From Isoetes taiwanensis (Eukaryota > Streptophyta > Lycopodiopsida > Isoetales > Isoetaceae): DNA of 64,000 bases. The position numbers were made by a program, and so were the translations under genes. The DNA lies in NCBI GenBank assembly GCA_021234155.1, contig JAJEKV010000019.1, positions 2,463,999 to 2,527,998 on the forward strand, read 5' to 3'. Below the pieces are notes generated by a model. It saw only the letters and a program-made list of their open reading frames with translations. It was not told the DNA's origin and did no database searches. This document shows positions 35,896-49,534 of the stretch, piece by piece (position 1 is the first letter of the stretch; each line of letters opens with the position of its first letter).

Positions 35896-37127
35896 CTATG
35901 AGGGGCAATGAGAAGAAAAAAGAATCAAGTGCTGCAAAAAAATACTTAAAGGCTCTTCAGTAGCAAGAGTGTCATCAACAAAGCAATTGTGATTCTTTTC
36001 TTCTGTTTCAGCAACATTACCATGTTCTTCAATGGATGTCTTTGGAGAAGCAACAATGGATGTCCTTGGAGAAGCAAGGGGTGCAGGTGCTGGACATTCT
36101 TTGGCATAATGCCCAAGCTTCTTACAGCGGTGGCATTTGATAGTGCTTTTGTCTATGCAATTCCTACGAGAATTTGACTTCCTTGGCTCCCTTTTGGGAT
36201 CTGCAAGCATGGCAGACTCAACGTGCTTGGTGATTTCAGCAATCATCAAAGCATCTTTAGACGGTGTCTTTGACTGCTGTTGATGAAATGCTTCTTGCAG
36301 AATTCGGCCAAGGGCAGCCTCAAAAGTATAGTCTTCAATGTGTCCTTGCAGGTTGATTATCAGGCCATCAAAAGTGTTAGGCAGACTATTGAGGAGGAGG
36401 GCAAACCTTCTCATCTTCTGATGCGTCACTTCCAATGGCATTCAAATTATCCACTAGCTCTTTTAGGCGACATATATGATCAGTCACATCTCCATCTTCA
36501 GTCAAGTTTGAGTTATAAATCTTCACTCAACTTTAAGTTATAAACTTGATTTCTGAGGACACGCTGAGATGCATCGGTTGCTACAGCTCCCCAAATTGAC
36601 TAGATCAACCAGGAGGATTCGCTTGGGCGAAATATCCCTGCAGCATGCCTATAAACTGCAAGCAGACCTATGAACTGACAGAGGGATTCGCTTAAGGGAA
36701 TCCCCCAAGCCAAGGAGGATTCGCCTGTGTGAATCCAGAGGATTCGCTTGAGTGAATCCTCCTTGGCTGCTCTAGTCAATTTAGGGAGCCAATAAAGTGG
36801 GCGTTCCTTAAAGCATAATGATGCTCAAGAAGACGTATAATATCCCTGCTTGTATTGGATCCCTTGACCAGCCTTGCAGGATTATCATCCAATCCTTGGC
36901 AGATCCACGGTTTTATTTTTCTATCATTTTCAACATCAAAGGATAGATCCACCAATCCACCAGAGAAGCTACTGTCTGCATTGTTGGATGCTTGAGGATC
37001 CACAACTTCCCATAAGCTATGAACCTCCAAGAGCATGCGCATTCTCCACTTCCACATCTGGAAGTTCTTGCCATTGAATCTAGGAATGGTAAATGGGATT
37101 TGCAGTGTTCAAACCAAGGGCTTCCAT
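35896..37127 (-). pseudogene. Copia gag remnant with internal insertion
   Basis: The N-terminal part starts at ATG 37,127, then shifts frame to FNGKNFQMWKWRMRMLL and runs to 36,776. The C-terminal part (36,441-35,896) ends with a CCHC zinc knuckle, CHRCKKLGHYAKEC, which packages element RNA. Between them about 330 bp include hairpin-forming GGATTC repeats (36,590-36,775) that are not gag. Confidence 0.85.
36590..36775. repeat. GGATTC hairpin repeats inserted in gag
   Basis: Several copies of aggattcgctt(g/a)agg/tgaat. The last part is an inverted repeat: agccaaggaggattc at 36,708-36,722 and gaatcctccttggct at 36,754-36,768, 15 of 15 bases complementary with a 31-base spacer, itself partly palindromic. 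Confidence 0.75.
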
Positions 37128-37392
37128 TATTAAGAATTAGGTAACTTTTGCAGAAAGGAAGGAATGGAGGAGGCAAAGAAAGAATGAAGGCAGCTTAGGC
37201 GATTCAAAGACGTCATGGGCCCATAACCGGTTGAAAAGAGACTCAAATACTCATGACAGAACAGCAAGTAGTAGAAGTCTAGATTGATAATGGAAGAACA
37301 GGCTACAACATGCAAGACAAGATGAATCTCTTGCTTGCGTTCTGATCCTTTATCCTTGATCAAGGGAACACACAAATGGACTGACGATCGTG

Positions 37393-37486
37393 CCCTCAAG
37401 ATCGTTTAATATAAATAGTGGGAACTTTAAAAGCTAAATGCCCTCAAGATCGTTCAATATAAATAGTGGGAACTTTAAAAGCTAAA
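37393..37486 (+). repeat. 46-bp tandem duplication carrying a TATA box
   Basis: Two copies, 37,393-37,438 and 37,441-37,486, differ by one base (gttt versus gttc). Each contains TATAAATAG (first at 37,410-37,418), a strong plant TATA-box match on the plus strand. No plus-strand gene follows closely, so this may be a former LTR or promoter fragment. The surrounding 37,128-37,846 has no other recognisable gene. Confidence 0.6.
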
Positions 37487-37846
37487 ACAACAAATCATCT
37501 GCCTGTACCATGTGTCTGCCTTGAATCTCAAGCTCTTCAATTTACCTACCATGTGTGTGCCTTCGATTAAATATGTATTGTCTTGCTCTTCGTGAGCATG
37601 CCGGCCAAATCATCCATATGGTAGGAAACGATTACATATTACTAACTTGTCCAGGTTATCCAGGTTGTCACCACCAGACATGCATTATAATTCTTTGTAT
37701 AAATCCGCACATAAACACACAAGATAGGCAGTTCTCCAAAGCTCCCATTCCCAACAAACATCTTTCAAGGATTAACAGAAATAAAACATATTGAAACCCT
37801 TCATCAAACAAGAAGGATTGCCTCTATTTTACACATGCTATCACTT

Positions 37847-39500
<1,654 letters not shown>

Positions 39501-40154
39501 TGTTGGGTATATCCTTCCAGACATTCTCCAAGTATATGCCCTTTACAGAAAATATAAATTCTTTGGACAAACAAGATGCTAACGCATCAAGGGGTTGCTT
39601 CGGGGCCTAATTTATTAATAATAAACAATCTTTCTATTCTTCAACTTCAACTTGCCTTAATCATATCGATAGATGAGGTCCATATCGGTGTGAATTCTTG
39701 TCAAAATAACATTTTTTTGTTTTCCTATGTGCATAGTATCTGCACATAGGTCAAACTAGTAGTTTGGATATTGGAAATGAATATGGCTTTTTGTTTCAAA
39801 TGGAAAAAGTCCCTTGCCATGTAATAGCAGAGGTTATACATGATTTTACATGCAGATTTGTGTCGAGTTATATTCCACAATGCATAGATCAAATAATAGT
39901 CCCAGAATTAAGATACTTTCATATTTCTTTGTGCTGAAATTGTTCTTGAATGCCCTTGCACATCAACTCAAGGGGTTGGAATTCACGATTGGTTGGTGGT
40001 ACTGTGATATGGAAACAAGAATTGAATTCATTTTTGGGGTCAATCTTGTAATTGTTTATTTGAACTTTCCACCACCTGAAAACCAGATGGGTGATGCCAC
40101 CCACATTGTAAGAAGCAAGCATACAATATATGCTACCAAGTTTTGTCCCTATGT
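39501..40154. other. Intergenic, no gene recognised
   Basis: Contains a small perfect inverted repeat, cctatgtgca / tgcacatagg, around 39,724-39,750. Other ORFs lack motifs. Confidence 0.4.
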
Positions 40155-41171
40155 TTACATATTCGGGCTACAAACCGGAAGCAAATAGATAGAAGCTTTA
40201 AGACCAAAGCCATAAACTGGGTCATGCATCAACGAGTCTTCCCATGAACCGGTTTCATTACCTTCATCAAGGAAAGCATCCACCACCTGAAAACTTGCTT
40301 CAGAATAAAACACAGACGCAAGATTACCTTGCTTGCTCTGTAGTTAGCCCCACAAACTCCTATCGGTGATATATAGAAATGCTCAAGGAATCACTTGCCA
40401 TCGTTTTTCCTTACAGAAAAGATTGGGAGTAATGTCATTGCACATAACAACTGCGTCAAAATTTCCTCGATTGTTAATAGATCTAACAATCCACCGCATC
40501 CCTTTCTCCAGCATATCATTGATCATCGATCCTCAGGTGTTCCTCAAATCCCAAAACTCGCCACAAATAACGAATATCCTATGTGGCTCTGATGTGGAAC
40601 TGCTAGGAACTGTAGCCAAAACTGCTTCTTTGCTTCTTTGCAATTTGTGACATGATATTGATCCACTGAAAAAAAGGGCCGTTGCATTGTGGAATCCAGA
40701 TATGTACTCATCAGCTCATTGATATAAGCATAGGCACATCTACTTGTTAAAAGGCAAGCATTGAGTATAAATGTTTTTCCCACAGTACCTTTTAACATCT
40801 GGAAAACTGTCCCTTCACAAGAATTTCATTTCAAAGATAGATAGAAACATTCCACTTCCTGACTCCGCATAAGAAATTGAACCAATGCCAGTTTCAAATA
40901 TGGAAGGAGCATAAAAGAGAGTGAAGATTAAACATCGAATAGAGGTCACTTAACAATAGCATCATACAATATACTTCCGATTAAACTAAATACCACCTTT
41001 GGCACTCGCCAGTTCCATACCAGGGTAGTTGAAGCAAACGCCAGTACTACCTTCTCCTTCCAGAATCCAATCCATAAATTAACAGCACAACAACTCCAGT
41101 AAAGGATCCTATGGCTATAAGAAAATTGCCTCGACTCCTCCAAAGACCTTCGAGTATCCACGATACTTGGA
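40155..41171 (-). CDS. Coding-like exons of an unrecognised gene
   Basis: Three minus-strand segments read like protein but cannot be assigned. At 41,171-41,051 there is a WRSRGNFLIAIGSFTG segment followed by VVVLLIYGL, a likely membrane helix, ending at a good donor (GGAGAAG|GTAGTAC). At 40,526-40,383 a 47-codon ORF contains RWIVRSINNRGNFDAVV and stops in TGA. At 40,286-40,155, after a ttttcag acceptor, a 43-codon segment contains GNETGSWEDSLMHDPVYGFG and ends in TAA. Two separate stops mean this is not one simple gene. It may be alternative 3' exons or decayed fragments. Not recognised. Confidence 0.3.
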
Positions 41172-42574
41172 TTTCGATATGTTCAGATTGGCATGAAATA
41201 ACTGATTATCTCTGGCAACATTACAAAGTTTCAGACTCAAAGAAAGAATACCTTCGCGCGTCGCCCTGTTTCCACAGCAGGAAAGCCTCCTATATACGTA
41301 AACACCCTCTCATATAACAACGCACGCCCTATCGCCATAAATTGTGCATCAAGTAAATTGTGGGCACCTCACAACACCTGCTGTTATAGTTTGTCCTAAA
41401 ATTCAGGCAGTTTGATAGCTTACCTTTCTAACCATCTAACGATTTCATGCATGACCCTCTTCCATATTTTGAAAGGGGAATATGAATGTTTCAATATGCA
41501 AAATGATACCATTCTTTCCTATATATAAGCATAACTAAAACAGGCCATATGATGCAGAAATGTCTCGTTACGCTAGAAATTTCCTAACACGTTTCTTTGA
41601 GCTACATTGCTTCCCAGGACTTTTATAAGTACATTTAACCATCAGCAAATAGGCCTAAGTTTTGATTGATGCAATTTCTCATACCTATCAGCCTAAGAAG
41701 TTCATAATAACTAAATGAAGAACTAGATTACAGAGAAGAAAATCCGCAAAAGCACGTTCTGTGGGCAGGTCCTGAAAACATTAAACATGTAAATTAGTAT
41801 AGAAAATGTTTGCACTTTTCAATATCTTGCATAAACCAGACAACCACTTTAAATTCTCTATTGTCCTTGTTTACTTGCATGCGAAGGCACACTGATAGAG
41901 AGAAACAGAAACTTAGTTAGTCTCATATTCTACAGGAACTACAGTCCGATGTCCTATGCATGAGCAATGTGTTACCTGCAAGGACTGCAGTGCCTATGCA
42001 CGACAACACTCCGGACAAAAATGCGTTAAAGGGAAATGACCCTACCAGTGACATGGACACAGTCGGAAACAAAAGAATTCATGAGAAACTTAGAATGGCA
42101 AATATTTAAAACAGTTCTCATCAAGTGAATAATGCTCGGCGTATTTATATGTATTTATCATAAACATTCCACTGGAAGCAGATAAATGAATCTAGTGTTG
42201 ACGATAGATTTTCCTGGCAGAAAGATCTCAGGAAGTGCTGAAGCATTAACACCAAAACTCCATTTCTGCCATAATTAAGCAATACGCCCTTAAGATGGAG
42301 TAACATGAGGAGGATAACACGCCCAGCAAGCAAGTTTAGCGAGATCATTTGGCAAAGACAACTTTTGGCGTGATATGCAAGTGAAGGCATGTTATATTCC
42401 TTAGCCAGCAGGCTTTCCTCCTTTACCTGAATATCTACTTTTTGCAATCTTTACCTGGTCATAACAATTTCTTGCCATCAGCTACCTGGTTACTAATATC
42501 AGTAGCACGGGTATAAATTCTAACGTTATAAACATTCTGAACTTAATGTCTCAGAATTTTATATTTTTTATGGA
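41172..42574. other. No gene recognised
   Basis: Short ORFs only, in both orientations, without motifs. The minus-strand frame 42,447-42,145 is open but has no recognisable features. Confidence 0.4.
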
Positions 42575-42659
42575 AACCCTTCCGTGCTTCAATATGTGGA
42601 ATTCCTTCCTAATTTCATACAAATTTGGAAGGGTTTCTATATTGAAGCCCGGAAGGGTT
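42575..42659. repeat. Short inverted repeat
   Basis: Arms aacccttccgtgcttcaatat (42,575-42,595) and atattgaagcccggaagggtt (42,639-42,659) pair with about two mismatches. Inside, ccttcc/ggaagg repeats extend the structure. A further aaacccttcc lies at 42,807-42,816. MITE-like, but too short to classify. Confidence 0.6.
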
Positions 42660-42939
42660 AAAAACCCAAATCGGGCGGAGATAGTGTGAGTGTTTCCATA
42701 ACATTATTTTATTTTTAGAATATTTACACGCTTATCAACACGGACGCCTTCCATTAAGGCCGCACGTCCATTAAGTATGCACATCACCCTAAAATTCAAA
42801 TTTTGAATAGAAACCCTTCCTATTTTTTACGCATGAAGGAAAATAGGAGGGTAATTTCATGAGGCCTATGCTATGCTCTACACATCTTTGAATCATTTTC
42901 CCTCTCTTGCACTTTTGCTCCACGCTTGCATACACCCTA

Positions 42940-43167
42940 ATGGATCTGGATCTTGACGCGTTTGAGCAATGTGAGGAGGATGCTTCTATAGATTCATCTC
43001 TATATGATTCAAACAAAACTATAAGTGATTTTGCTTTTGAAAATATTGAGAATGCTGCAAGTTTTTAGGATCAACATGAGGAGGATGGTGCAAATCTGAA
43101 TTATCATGTGTTTGTTAGAGGATCATTACATTCAACTATTTCCTCCTATTCCTATAATCGCCTCAGC
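42940..43167 (+). pseudogene. Acidic ORF remnant with in-frame amber stop
   Basis: ATG at 42,940 opens an acidic frame (DLDLDAFEQCEEDASID) that meets TAG at 43,066-43,068. The same frame continues open with similar composition to a TGA at about 43,165. The acidic N-terminus looks like the start of a regulatory or transposon protein, but nothing specific is recognised. Confidence 0.3.
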
Positions 43168-44255
43168 TGAGGGTTACGTTTTTAATGAAGTTTCATACTA
43201 TCTGATGGTGCATTGTGTCTTAAGTTCCATCCATCTCTCTATTTAAGATGTCCTTCAAGCAGATCCTAATTCTCCCGGAGGGTATGTTCGCCAGTCACAA
43301 AAGCCACGAGATACACAACTCATAGGGAGGTGGTTGAGCCGTCACTAATGAAGTTTCGCTAGAATTGTTCTTGTTATTTTTGCATAAAGCCCAAATTTCA
43401 TTATCATATACTTTCGCTTTCAATCAAAGAGGCATCATTCTAATTTTAAGGTGGTGCATCAAAAGCTATTAATACTACAACTACCTAGCTCAAACCACTA
43501 TTACAGTTAATAAAATGTTAGTTATATGTTTTCCCTTTAATCTCCATAGAATGGTATAGTCACTCATGCCATAAACTGTCCCATAGTTTCGTTTTGAATC
43601 TTTCAATGCTCCCTTAAATTTAAAAACTCTTTAACATGTGGCAAGTTATTGACCAATAAAACTAGTACTTCACTAAAGCTTTTGTTACTGCTGCGATAAA
43701 TAACAAACATGCTGAGATTGCAAGCTAATTCAGCAAACTAAATTATATCTTAGATTCCACTACCCCAAAATAGTTGTTGCTAGTCCACTGCATGTACAAT
43801 AGAGTCAAATGCAGAGTTTAACTGCAGAGGAGCTTGCTCCAAGACCAAAGCAACAAAAAGATGCTCCCTATTGCAAGTTCATCCTCAAGCAAGAATTGAG
43901 TAGAACCAGAGGCTTCTCCAAGTTAAAGTTTCCAGCTTTTGAACGGAATCTTTGACAACCAGATAACCCAAAACCATAACAGTAGATATAATTTGCTAGC
44001 AGTGTCAAGCAAATAAATCAAAATGGCATATTACGTGCTCCTCTTTACATAAAGAATGAAGACGAGATGCAGCTCAGGACCCAATAAGCAGCAGCCAGTT
44101 ACTGTCTAGCTGTAATGTCACATGCACATAGCCCATAGCGTTCTAGCAATAATCACTTAGAATGACTTAAACAATGTCGACAACACATGAAGTACATGCA
44201 TTGTGCCAAGTTTGATACACGCCTATAGAAGAATACTATATTTATCTTCAAGCCA
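43168..44255. other. No gene recognised
   Basis: AT-rich, with no convincing ORFs, motifs or repeats on either strand. Confidence 0.4.
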
Positions 44256-44585
44256 TCAACCCATTGCATATTTTTGAATCCAATTCCTTGTTGTCACTTC
44301 ATATTTTGTGTGTCATATTTTACTCTATCAATCTTGCAATTTTCGGAAGTGGATCATCAAGATCTAGATCTGTGAGCAAGGAACAAATCGACAGGAGAAC
44401 CTGCATTTAGATTACCATACACTTAATCAACATTATATTCATCACTTCAATTATTTTATAGCAGAGAGCCACACATTTACCTTCGATTTAGTCAAGGAAG
44501 GACTCCATTGTTCCTTAAATATATCCAAACAGATGTTACCATTGATGTTTACATTAGGATGAAACACTTTTGTCATGAAAGTAGC
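44256..44585 (-). pseudogene. Ubiquitin-conjugating enzyme E2 (UBC8-like), C-terminal exons
   Basis: E2 enzymes carry ubiquitin on a catalytic Cys. Exon 44,585-44,481 is exactly 35 codons ([20 protein letters not shown] ... LTKSK) with an intact acceptor (tgccag) and donor (gtaaatg). It corresponds to a whole internal exon of plant UBC8-type genes and includes the HPN motif and the catalytic Cys of GNICLDI. After an 80-bp intron, exon 44,400-44,256 starts VLLSICSLLTD and ends QKYAMG and TGA, as in the family. It is 145 bases where 144 are expected, and carries frame breaks and a stop in the middle, so it is not functional. The first half of the E2 is absent: the exon follows PPR sequence directly. 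Confidence 0.85.
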
Positions 44586-45604
44586 CTGGCATTTCCTTGC
44601 TATATCCATGTAATGTAATGAATATGCTCCAATTAAAGGATACCAGATCCCAGTCAGACATTTCATTAAAAACTTCAAGTGCATCAACCAAATTTCTACG
44701 CTTCCCATACATATCGATGAGAGCAGTTGCCACAACGACATCCGACTCTAATCGACTTTTAAATTTGTTATGTATCTTTTTGCCTTCAGTTAAGGCTGAG
44801 TAATTGGCACATGCATCGAGGATGCTCACAAAGGTCACCTTATCTGTTTCATGCCTGCCAATTCCATTTGATGAAGAAAATAAGTGGCTTCGCTAAACTG
44901 CCCTTGTTGTGCATAACCTGCAATAAGAGCATTCCAAGAGGCAAAATCTCTGACAGGCATTTTTCTGAAAAGTTCTAAAGCTTTGTCCAACCATGCCGTG
45001 CATGTGCTGAAATCATTGCTCCAGGAAACAATATCTCTACATGGCATTTGCTCAAGCAGTGCAGGCGCAGTGTTTAGTTGTCCCTCCCTTGCATAACCAC
45101 AAATCATTGCAGTCCATGAAATGACATTAGATCGTGCATTTGTGTAAACATTTCCAAAGCATTGTCCATCTGCCTTTGCCGGACATACGCAGAATTCATG
45201 GCATTCCATGACACTGCATGGCGTTGCAGCATAGCCTCGAATGTCGTTACCACCTCCTTCTATTGTCCTCTCTGAGCATATGCTGAAAGCATGGTTGTCC
45301 ATGCAAAGGTATCGTGATGTGGCATTTGTTGAAACAACTGCAATGCTTTGTCCATTTGGCCATGATGAGCACAAGAAAAAATTATAAGGTTCCAAGTAAA
45401 AGAATTTTTGTTATTCGTCTTATCAAACACTGCATGTGCTTCCTGCAAGGCTCCACATTTTCTATACATCTGAACTAAGAGGTTACACAAAAATCTATCT
45501 CCGTCTAACTCCATTAATCTCCATCTCTCCATTGATAGCTTTATACAGATATTTGAAATGCATATTGGGCCTGCTTTTATTGCAAAATTGCTGATTGCAT
45601 GCAT
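44586..45604 (-). pseudogene. PLS-type PPR protein pseudogene joined to E2 exons
   Basis: Repeats readable in order: FLCNLLVQMYRKCGALQEAH, NSFTWNLIIFSCAHHG, HHDTFAWTTMLSAYAQRG (frame 1); ISWTAMICGYAREGQ, RDIVSWS, RDFASWNALIAGYAQQGQ (frame 2); [32 protein letters not shown] and [11 protein letters not shown] (frame 3). At least three frameshifts separate them. Similarity to PPR proteins stops at about 44,590 in GYSKE, precisely where the E2 exon's acceptor begins, and the E2 frame differs from the last PPR frame. PPR proteins act in organellar RNA processing. Here it is a pseudogene. Confidence 0.88.
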
Positions 45605-47040
45605 CCAACATTCAATAAAAAGAGGTTCAATATTTTTTGTTGATTGAATAGATTATGATTGCAATAGACAAGGCACATACGATTAGTCGAACTATCCCAA
45701 TAGCAAGAGCTTGTAGTGACCATTCCAGCACCATTCTTCTGCATTATGATGCATATCACTGCAAAAGTAGCAGTTTCAGTCATCCATGTACATATAACAA
45801 AACGAAAAAATGGAAAATCTTTTGCTAGCCCTTAAGTGCAAAATATTGTGAAGTTGACCACCTGCCACCATAAAATATAACATTCATAAGTTGCATAAAT
45901 AAACATATCAAGACTACCACAGGGACCTACAAATTTGCCACCTGTATCTATGAAGATGTGCATGTATACGAACATGCAAATATGCACTCCAGCAGTGCTT
46001 CATATTTTGGGCTCTGAAATTTATTGTATGTTCTCCATCCCCATTCAAAGCTTAAGGCAGGGAATATTACGGCGGGGACTAGAAGATGTAACCTGCACAA
46101 GTTCCAGTACCATTTCTATAAAATTCTTTGAAATGCGAATGCGTCTGATATCATTCTAATTGCAGACAAGGGAGCATACAGAATCAACAGCCCCTCAGCA
46201 AACCTAGAACGAAGGAAAATATATTATGCTGCTTAGTGAAAGCTAGTCAAGTGTTTGTTTTGTGGAGGAAGCAGAATCTAACAGAACTGCTATCATTTTA
46301 TTTTTCCTCGTCACAGTTAATTACATTACAAGAGTAAGTAAGGAAACAAGTTTCCCTCTTTATCAGGAAGTATAAAGTGCGCACAAATTTTCAAATAGAA
46401 GAGGAGCGAAGGGTATAAAACAATATTACGTACCTGTACCACTGCAGTGAGAATCGCAAACACAATGTATGCATCAATGATCTGCCACCAAAAGTGAATT
46501 AACAATACAGATCAGGAAAGATCAAGCTAGATACACAATGAATCGAGCCCAATTAATGGTCCCTCTGAAGTTGGAACCCGACGAAGTTGGAACCCTCCGC
46601 CAGGCTCGTATGGAATCCACGTCGTCTAATCGTAATCAGGGATCCCTCAAATCCCAAAAGTCCACAGGCGTGGACAAGGAATATGCTACAAGGTTCTCAA
46701 ATCGTGGCCCTCTATGCGTCTTGCCCCATACTCCCCAAGGGTTGCCCTACGGGCAACCCAAAATGGGCAAGATTGTACACCAGGAAAAATTGTCATAAAA
46801 TTGGGACGTTCCCATGGTTGTCATGACTTAACCAAACTGAAATTTGTTGCAAAGATTTCATTGGATTTTCTAGGATTTTGTTTGGAGAATCCTTACCCTC
46901 ACGTTCAAGATTCTTTTATCAAACCTCATGCTAGAGCTACGTAAAGCTGCAAAGGAACAATCAAGCTTGAACCTAGCGCTAAGATGAGGTTACTAGCATA
47001 CCCTCCTTGGGAATGTGCGACAAGAGGGATAACACCCTGG
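45605..47040. other. No gene recognised; palindrome at 46,739
   Basis: ORFs are short. At 46,739-46,759, gggttgccctacgggcaaccc is a perfect 9-bp-arm palindrome that recurs in related form at 56,697 and 59,177 and may mark the end of a repeat family. Confidence 0.45.
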
Positions 47041-47571
47041 AGTATTTCATATCTGCACACTTCTCACCAATGATGAAGCTATGTATGCATATATTTTATA
47101 TGCCACGTTATGGGGACATGTCAGCTCCATGTATTGAACTTATTACTCAAGGACGTTTTTGCATAGCTGGCTGCATAAGCCTATCAAGTCTTACCTTATC
47201 TATCAGCCCTTTGATTATTAGTATGAACCGACAACTCTTTTTAAGTCCATATAATAAATGTTAAGTCCACATAGCACATATTTTAGCAAGAGGGGGTTTA
47301 TAGAAGACCAAACTGGTTCAGTTAAACTATGAAGCCCAAGTATGCGACATCTGCCAATAAGTAGCATAATTTACACCATGATGACGCTATGCATGTGTAT
47401 TTCATGCAGAGCAATGGGGCAATTTCCAGTTAACTATCAAACCTATTTCTCAGAGTGTTTCTTTCATAATCTGCTGCATGCATATGTGAAGCACTATCGT
47501 ACTATTTGTCTTTAAAGTTATTAGTATGACATAACTGTACCTTATTATAAATAAATAAATAAAAAAAAAAA
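47041..47571 (+). mobile_element. Short retroposon, copy 2
   Basis: About 99 % identical to 21,226-21,748 (few substitutions in about 510 bp), ending in (ataa)n and an A-run. The flanks differ completely from copy 1, which sets its limits. No coding capacity. Recent dispersal is likely given the near identity. Confidence 0.65.
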
Positions 47572-48516
47572 CATCCAGAACAAAAATGGAGTTAAACATA
47601 TACATGCGCTTTCAAAATTTTACAGGATTGGATTTCAAAACAAGATTTCTTACAAGCATGTAGTTCCAGAAAAAAAGTCATCTCAATTAGGTGCATTCTG
47701 TTCTTCAGTACATTCTTCATCTGCATTTTTTTCAGTTGCTTTCTTCTTTGTTGCATTTATAGAGGGTTTATTACATTTAAAGCACTTCCATTCTTAGATA
47801 ATGTCGTGTCCAGTTTAAAATAAAAAAGCCAAAAACCCATAGCCATTGAATAATTTCAGATACAATACATAGATCCAGGCCGTCCATTTAACAATTTTAA
47901 CAATTTACATTAGAGCTCATTATATCAAAAAACAATGTGCAAGCCTCACATATCTTTTCTCCCACAATATCAAATTCTCCAGCTTGCTTGCAAAGTGTAG
48001 TAGTGGCAACCCAGCCTTCTCAATAAGATCCAAGAGTTGTGCTCTATTGAGACTCTTGCCAAATGATTACTTTTTTTAAACATAGCAGACATAGTATGCC
48101 CTGTGTTTTTAATCAAGCTCAAAGCTAGACGGAGCACCAGGCACAATGCCATCATGCAACATATTTAAAAGAGAATACTGATTTATCCAAATATACCATA
48201 TAGTTTTCTAGTAGTCTGAACCATGTGCCATTTCCATTGGAGATCCAAATCGATCTAGTCACACCCTCCATGCCAAGCTGGCATAAGCAAAGTAGGAATA
48301 AAGATAGATAGAGTATTTTTAAAGAACATAGTGTCAAATTGACCATTTCGTCTTGTAGAATGTTTTATCCTTTGATCTGCTAAAACGCAGCATGTCGCGC
48401 ATCTGCTGTTGAAAAGCCATATTTATTTTTGAAATAATTTTCCAAATTAGTATGCCATAAGTATGCGCTAATGCAAACATGTCTATTCATTGCCAAATCC
48501 GGCAAAGCTTAGTCCC
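47572..48516. other. No gene recognised
   Basis: Two minus-strand frames (48,346-48,152 and 48,155-47,970) are coding-like in places (IEKAGLPLLHFASKLENLIL in an adjacent frame), suggesting an old transposon fragment, but no family is recognised. Confidence 0.35.
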
Positions 48517-48574
48517 GTAGCATATTACGGCTATGGTAATCATGTAGCATATTACCATAGCCGTAATATGCTAC
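48517..48574. repeat. Perfect 24-bp-arm hairpin, 10-nt loop
   Basis: Left arm 48,517-48,540 (gtagcatattacggctatgg then taat) is exactly complementary to 48,551-48,574. The loop is catgtagcat. A run of more than 20 A lies about 55 bp downstream (48,627-48,648). Confidence 0.95.
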
Positions 48575-49336
48575 ATGATTTCGCCTTACATTTACTACAA
48601 AAAAAACCATTTTTGAACATTCTGGCAAAAAAAAAAAAAAAAAAAAAATGGCCTAGAAAAATAACTGGTAATTGGGGCTTCTTATTCCCTACTAATTGAT
48701 GAAGCTTTGTGTCCTTTGATTTATTGACGAAAAAGGACTTCATCTTACATGTCAAAGCATAGTACCTTCCTATTGGAAGGACGAAGTTTACATGCAGCCA
48801 TGGTGATGCTCCATTTTGAGGGTGCTTTTATGCTTCTTCATTTCTTTGCTTTTGTATCTTGTTATTAATCAAATCTTCTTCCTCCCAATTTCCTTCTCTC
48901 TAGGATTACTAGTGATTGCTCAATCCTTGGAGTCAAAGCCCTATTGGTTGTGAACTCCACTCTTTTTCTATCCTTATATTGAAACGGCCTATAACAAGAT
49001 CAGATATTCTTCTCCATCTTCTTATATACATTTAAGGATGCCCAGCATTGCTGACAAAGCTATTATTAGCTGTCAGATTGTCCTTTTTTATACACCCACT
49101 GTAAAGATATTTTCCCCTTCCTTCTCAGGAATAAACTTAATTCCTCGAGAAGGTCTGCAAAACCCACAAGTTGAACATCAACTTAATTTGTCTCAAAGTG
49201 TAGGGTAGTTTAAAACAAAATGTTTACTAACCTCCACCAGAAGCACCAACTTCTGATCAGTTTCTATTCCAGTTTGCAATCTCCAGCACCAACTAGAAGA
49301 CCTGCGAACATCAGGAATGGCAAACATTCTATTCAC
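48575..49336. other. No gene recognised
   Basis: Holds the poly(A) tract at about 48,627-48,648 and a short atgcccagcattgctg word at 49,038. The rest is unremarkable. Confidence 0.4.
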
Positions 49337-49465
49337 CTGGATATGGCATCAATTCATTCTAACCTCTTGGACATGGCGTCAACTCATTCCAATCTCTTGG
49401 ACATGGCATCCGTTCATTCCAATCATGGTCCTGGCATCCGCTCATTCCAATCACTTGGACAAGAG
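49337..49465. repeat. ~30-bp minisatellite
   Basis: About four imperfect copies of cttggacatggcatcaactcattccaat. It gives a repetitive plus-strand ORF, which I regard as a by-product. Confidence 0.75.
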
Positions 49466-49534
49466 CACCAACTCTTTTCAACCTTGAGGCACCAACCTCA
49501 ACCATAAGGATGCAATAAGAAATATCTAAAGATT

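Larger units (their letters stand above)
33740..37127 (-). mobile_element. Decayed Ty1-copia retrotransposon
   Basis: Copia order on the minus strand: gag (37,127-35,896), protease/integrase (35,807 to about 34,616), reverse transcriptase (34,343-33,740). The RNase H region is missing, replaced by the fragment at 33,394-33,738. No LTR pair, primer-binding site or target duplication was recognised, so both ends appear truncated or too diverged. Multiple frameshifts and stops. Confidence 0.9.

Noticed and set aside
39850-40188. 112-codon plus-strand ORF
   Set aside because: Composition resembles translated AT-rich non-coding DNA, and it overlaps a minus-strand stretch with better exon features.
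49220-49507. 95-codon plus-strand ORF with repeated DMAS-HSN motif
   Set aside because: It is the translation of a ~30-bp minisatellite. No start context or homology supports a gene.
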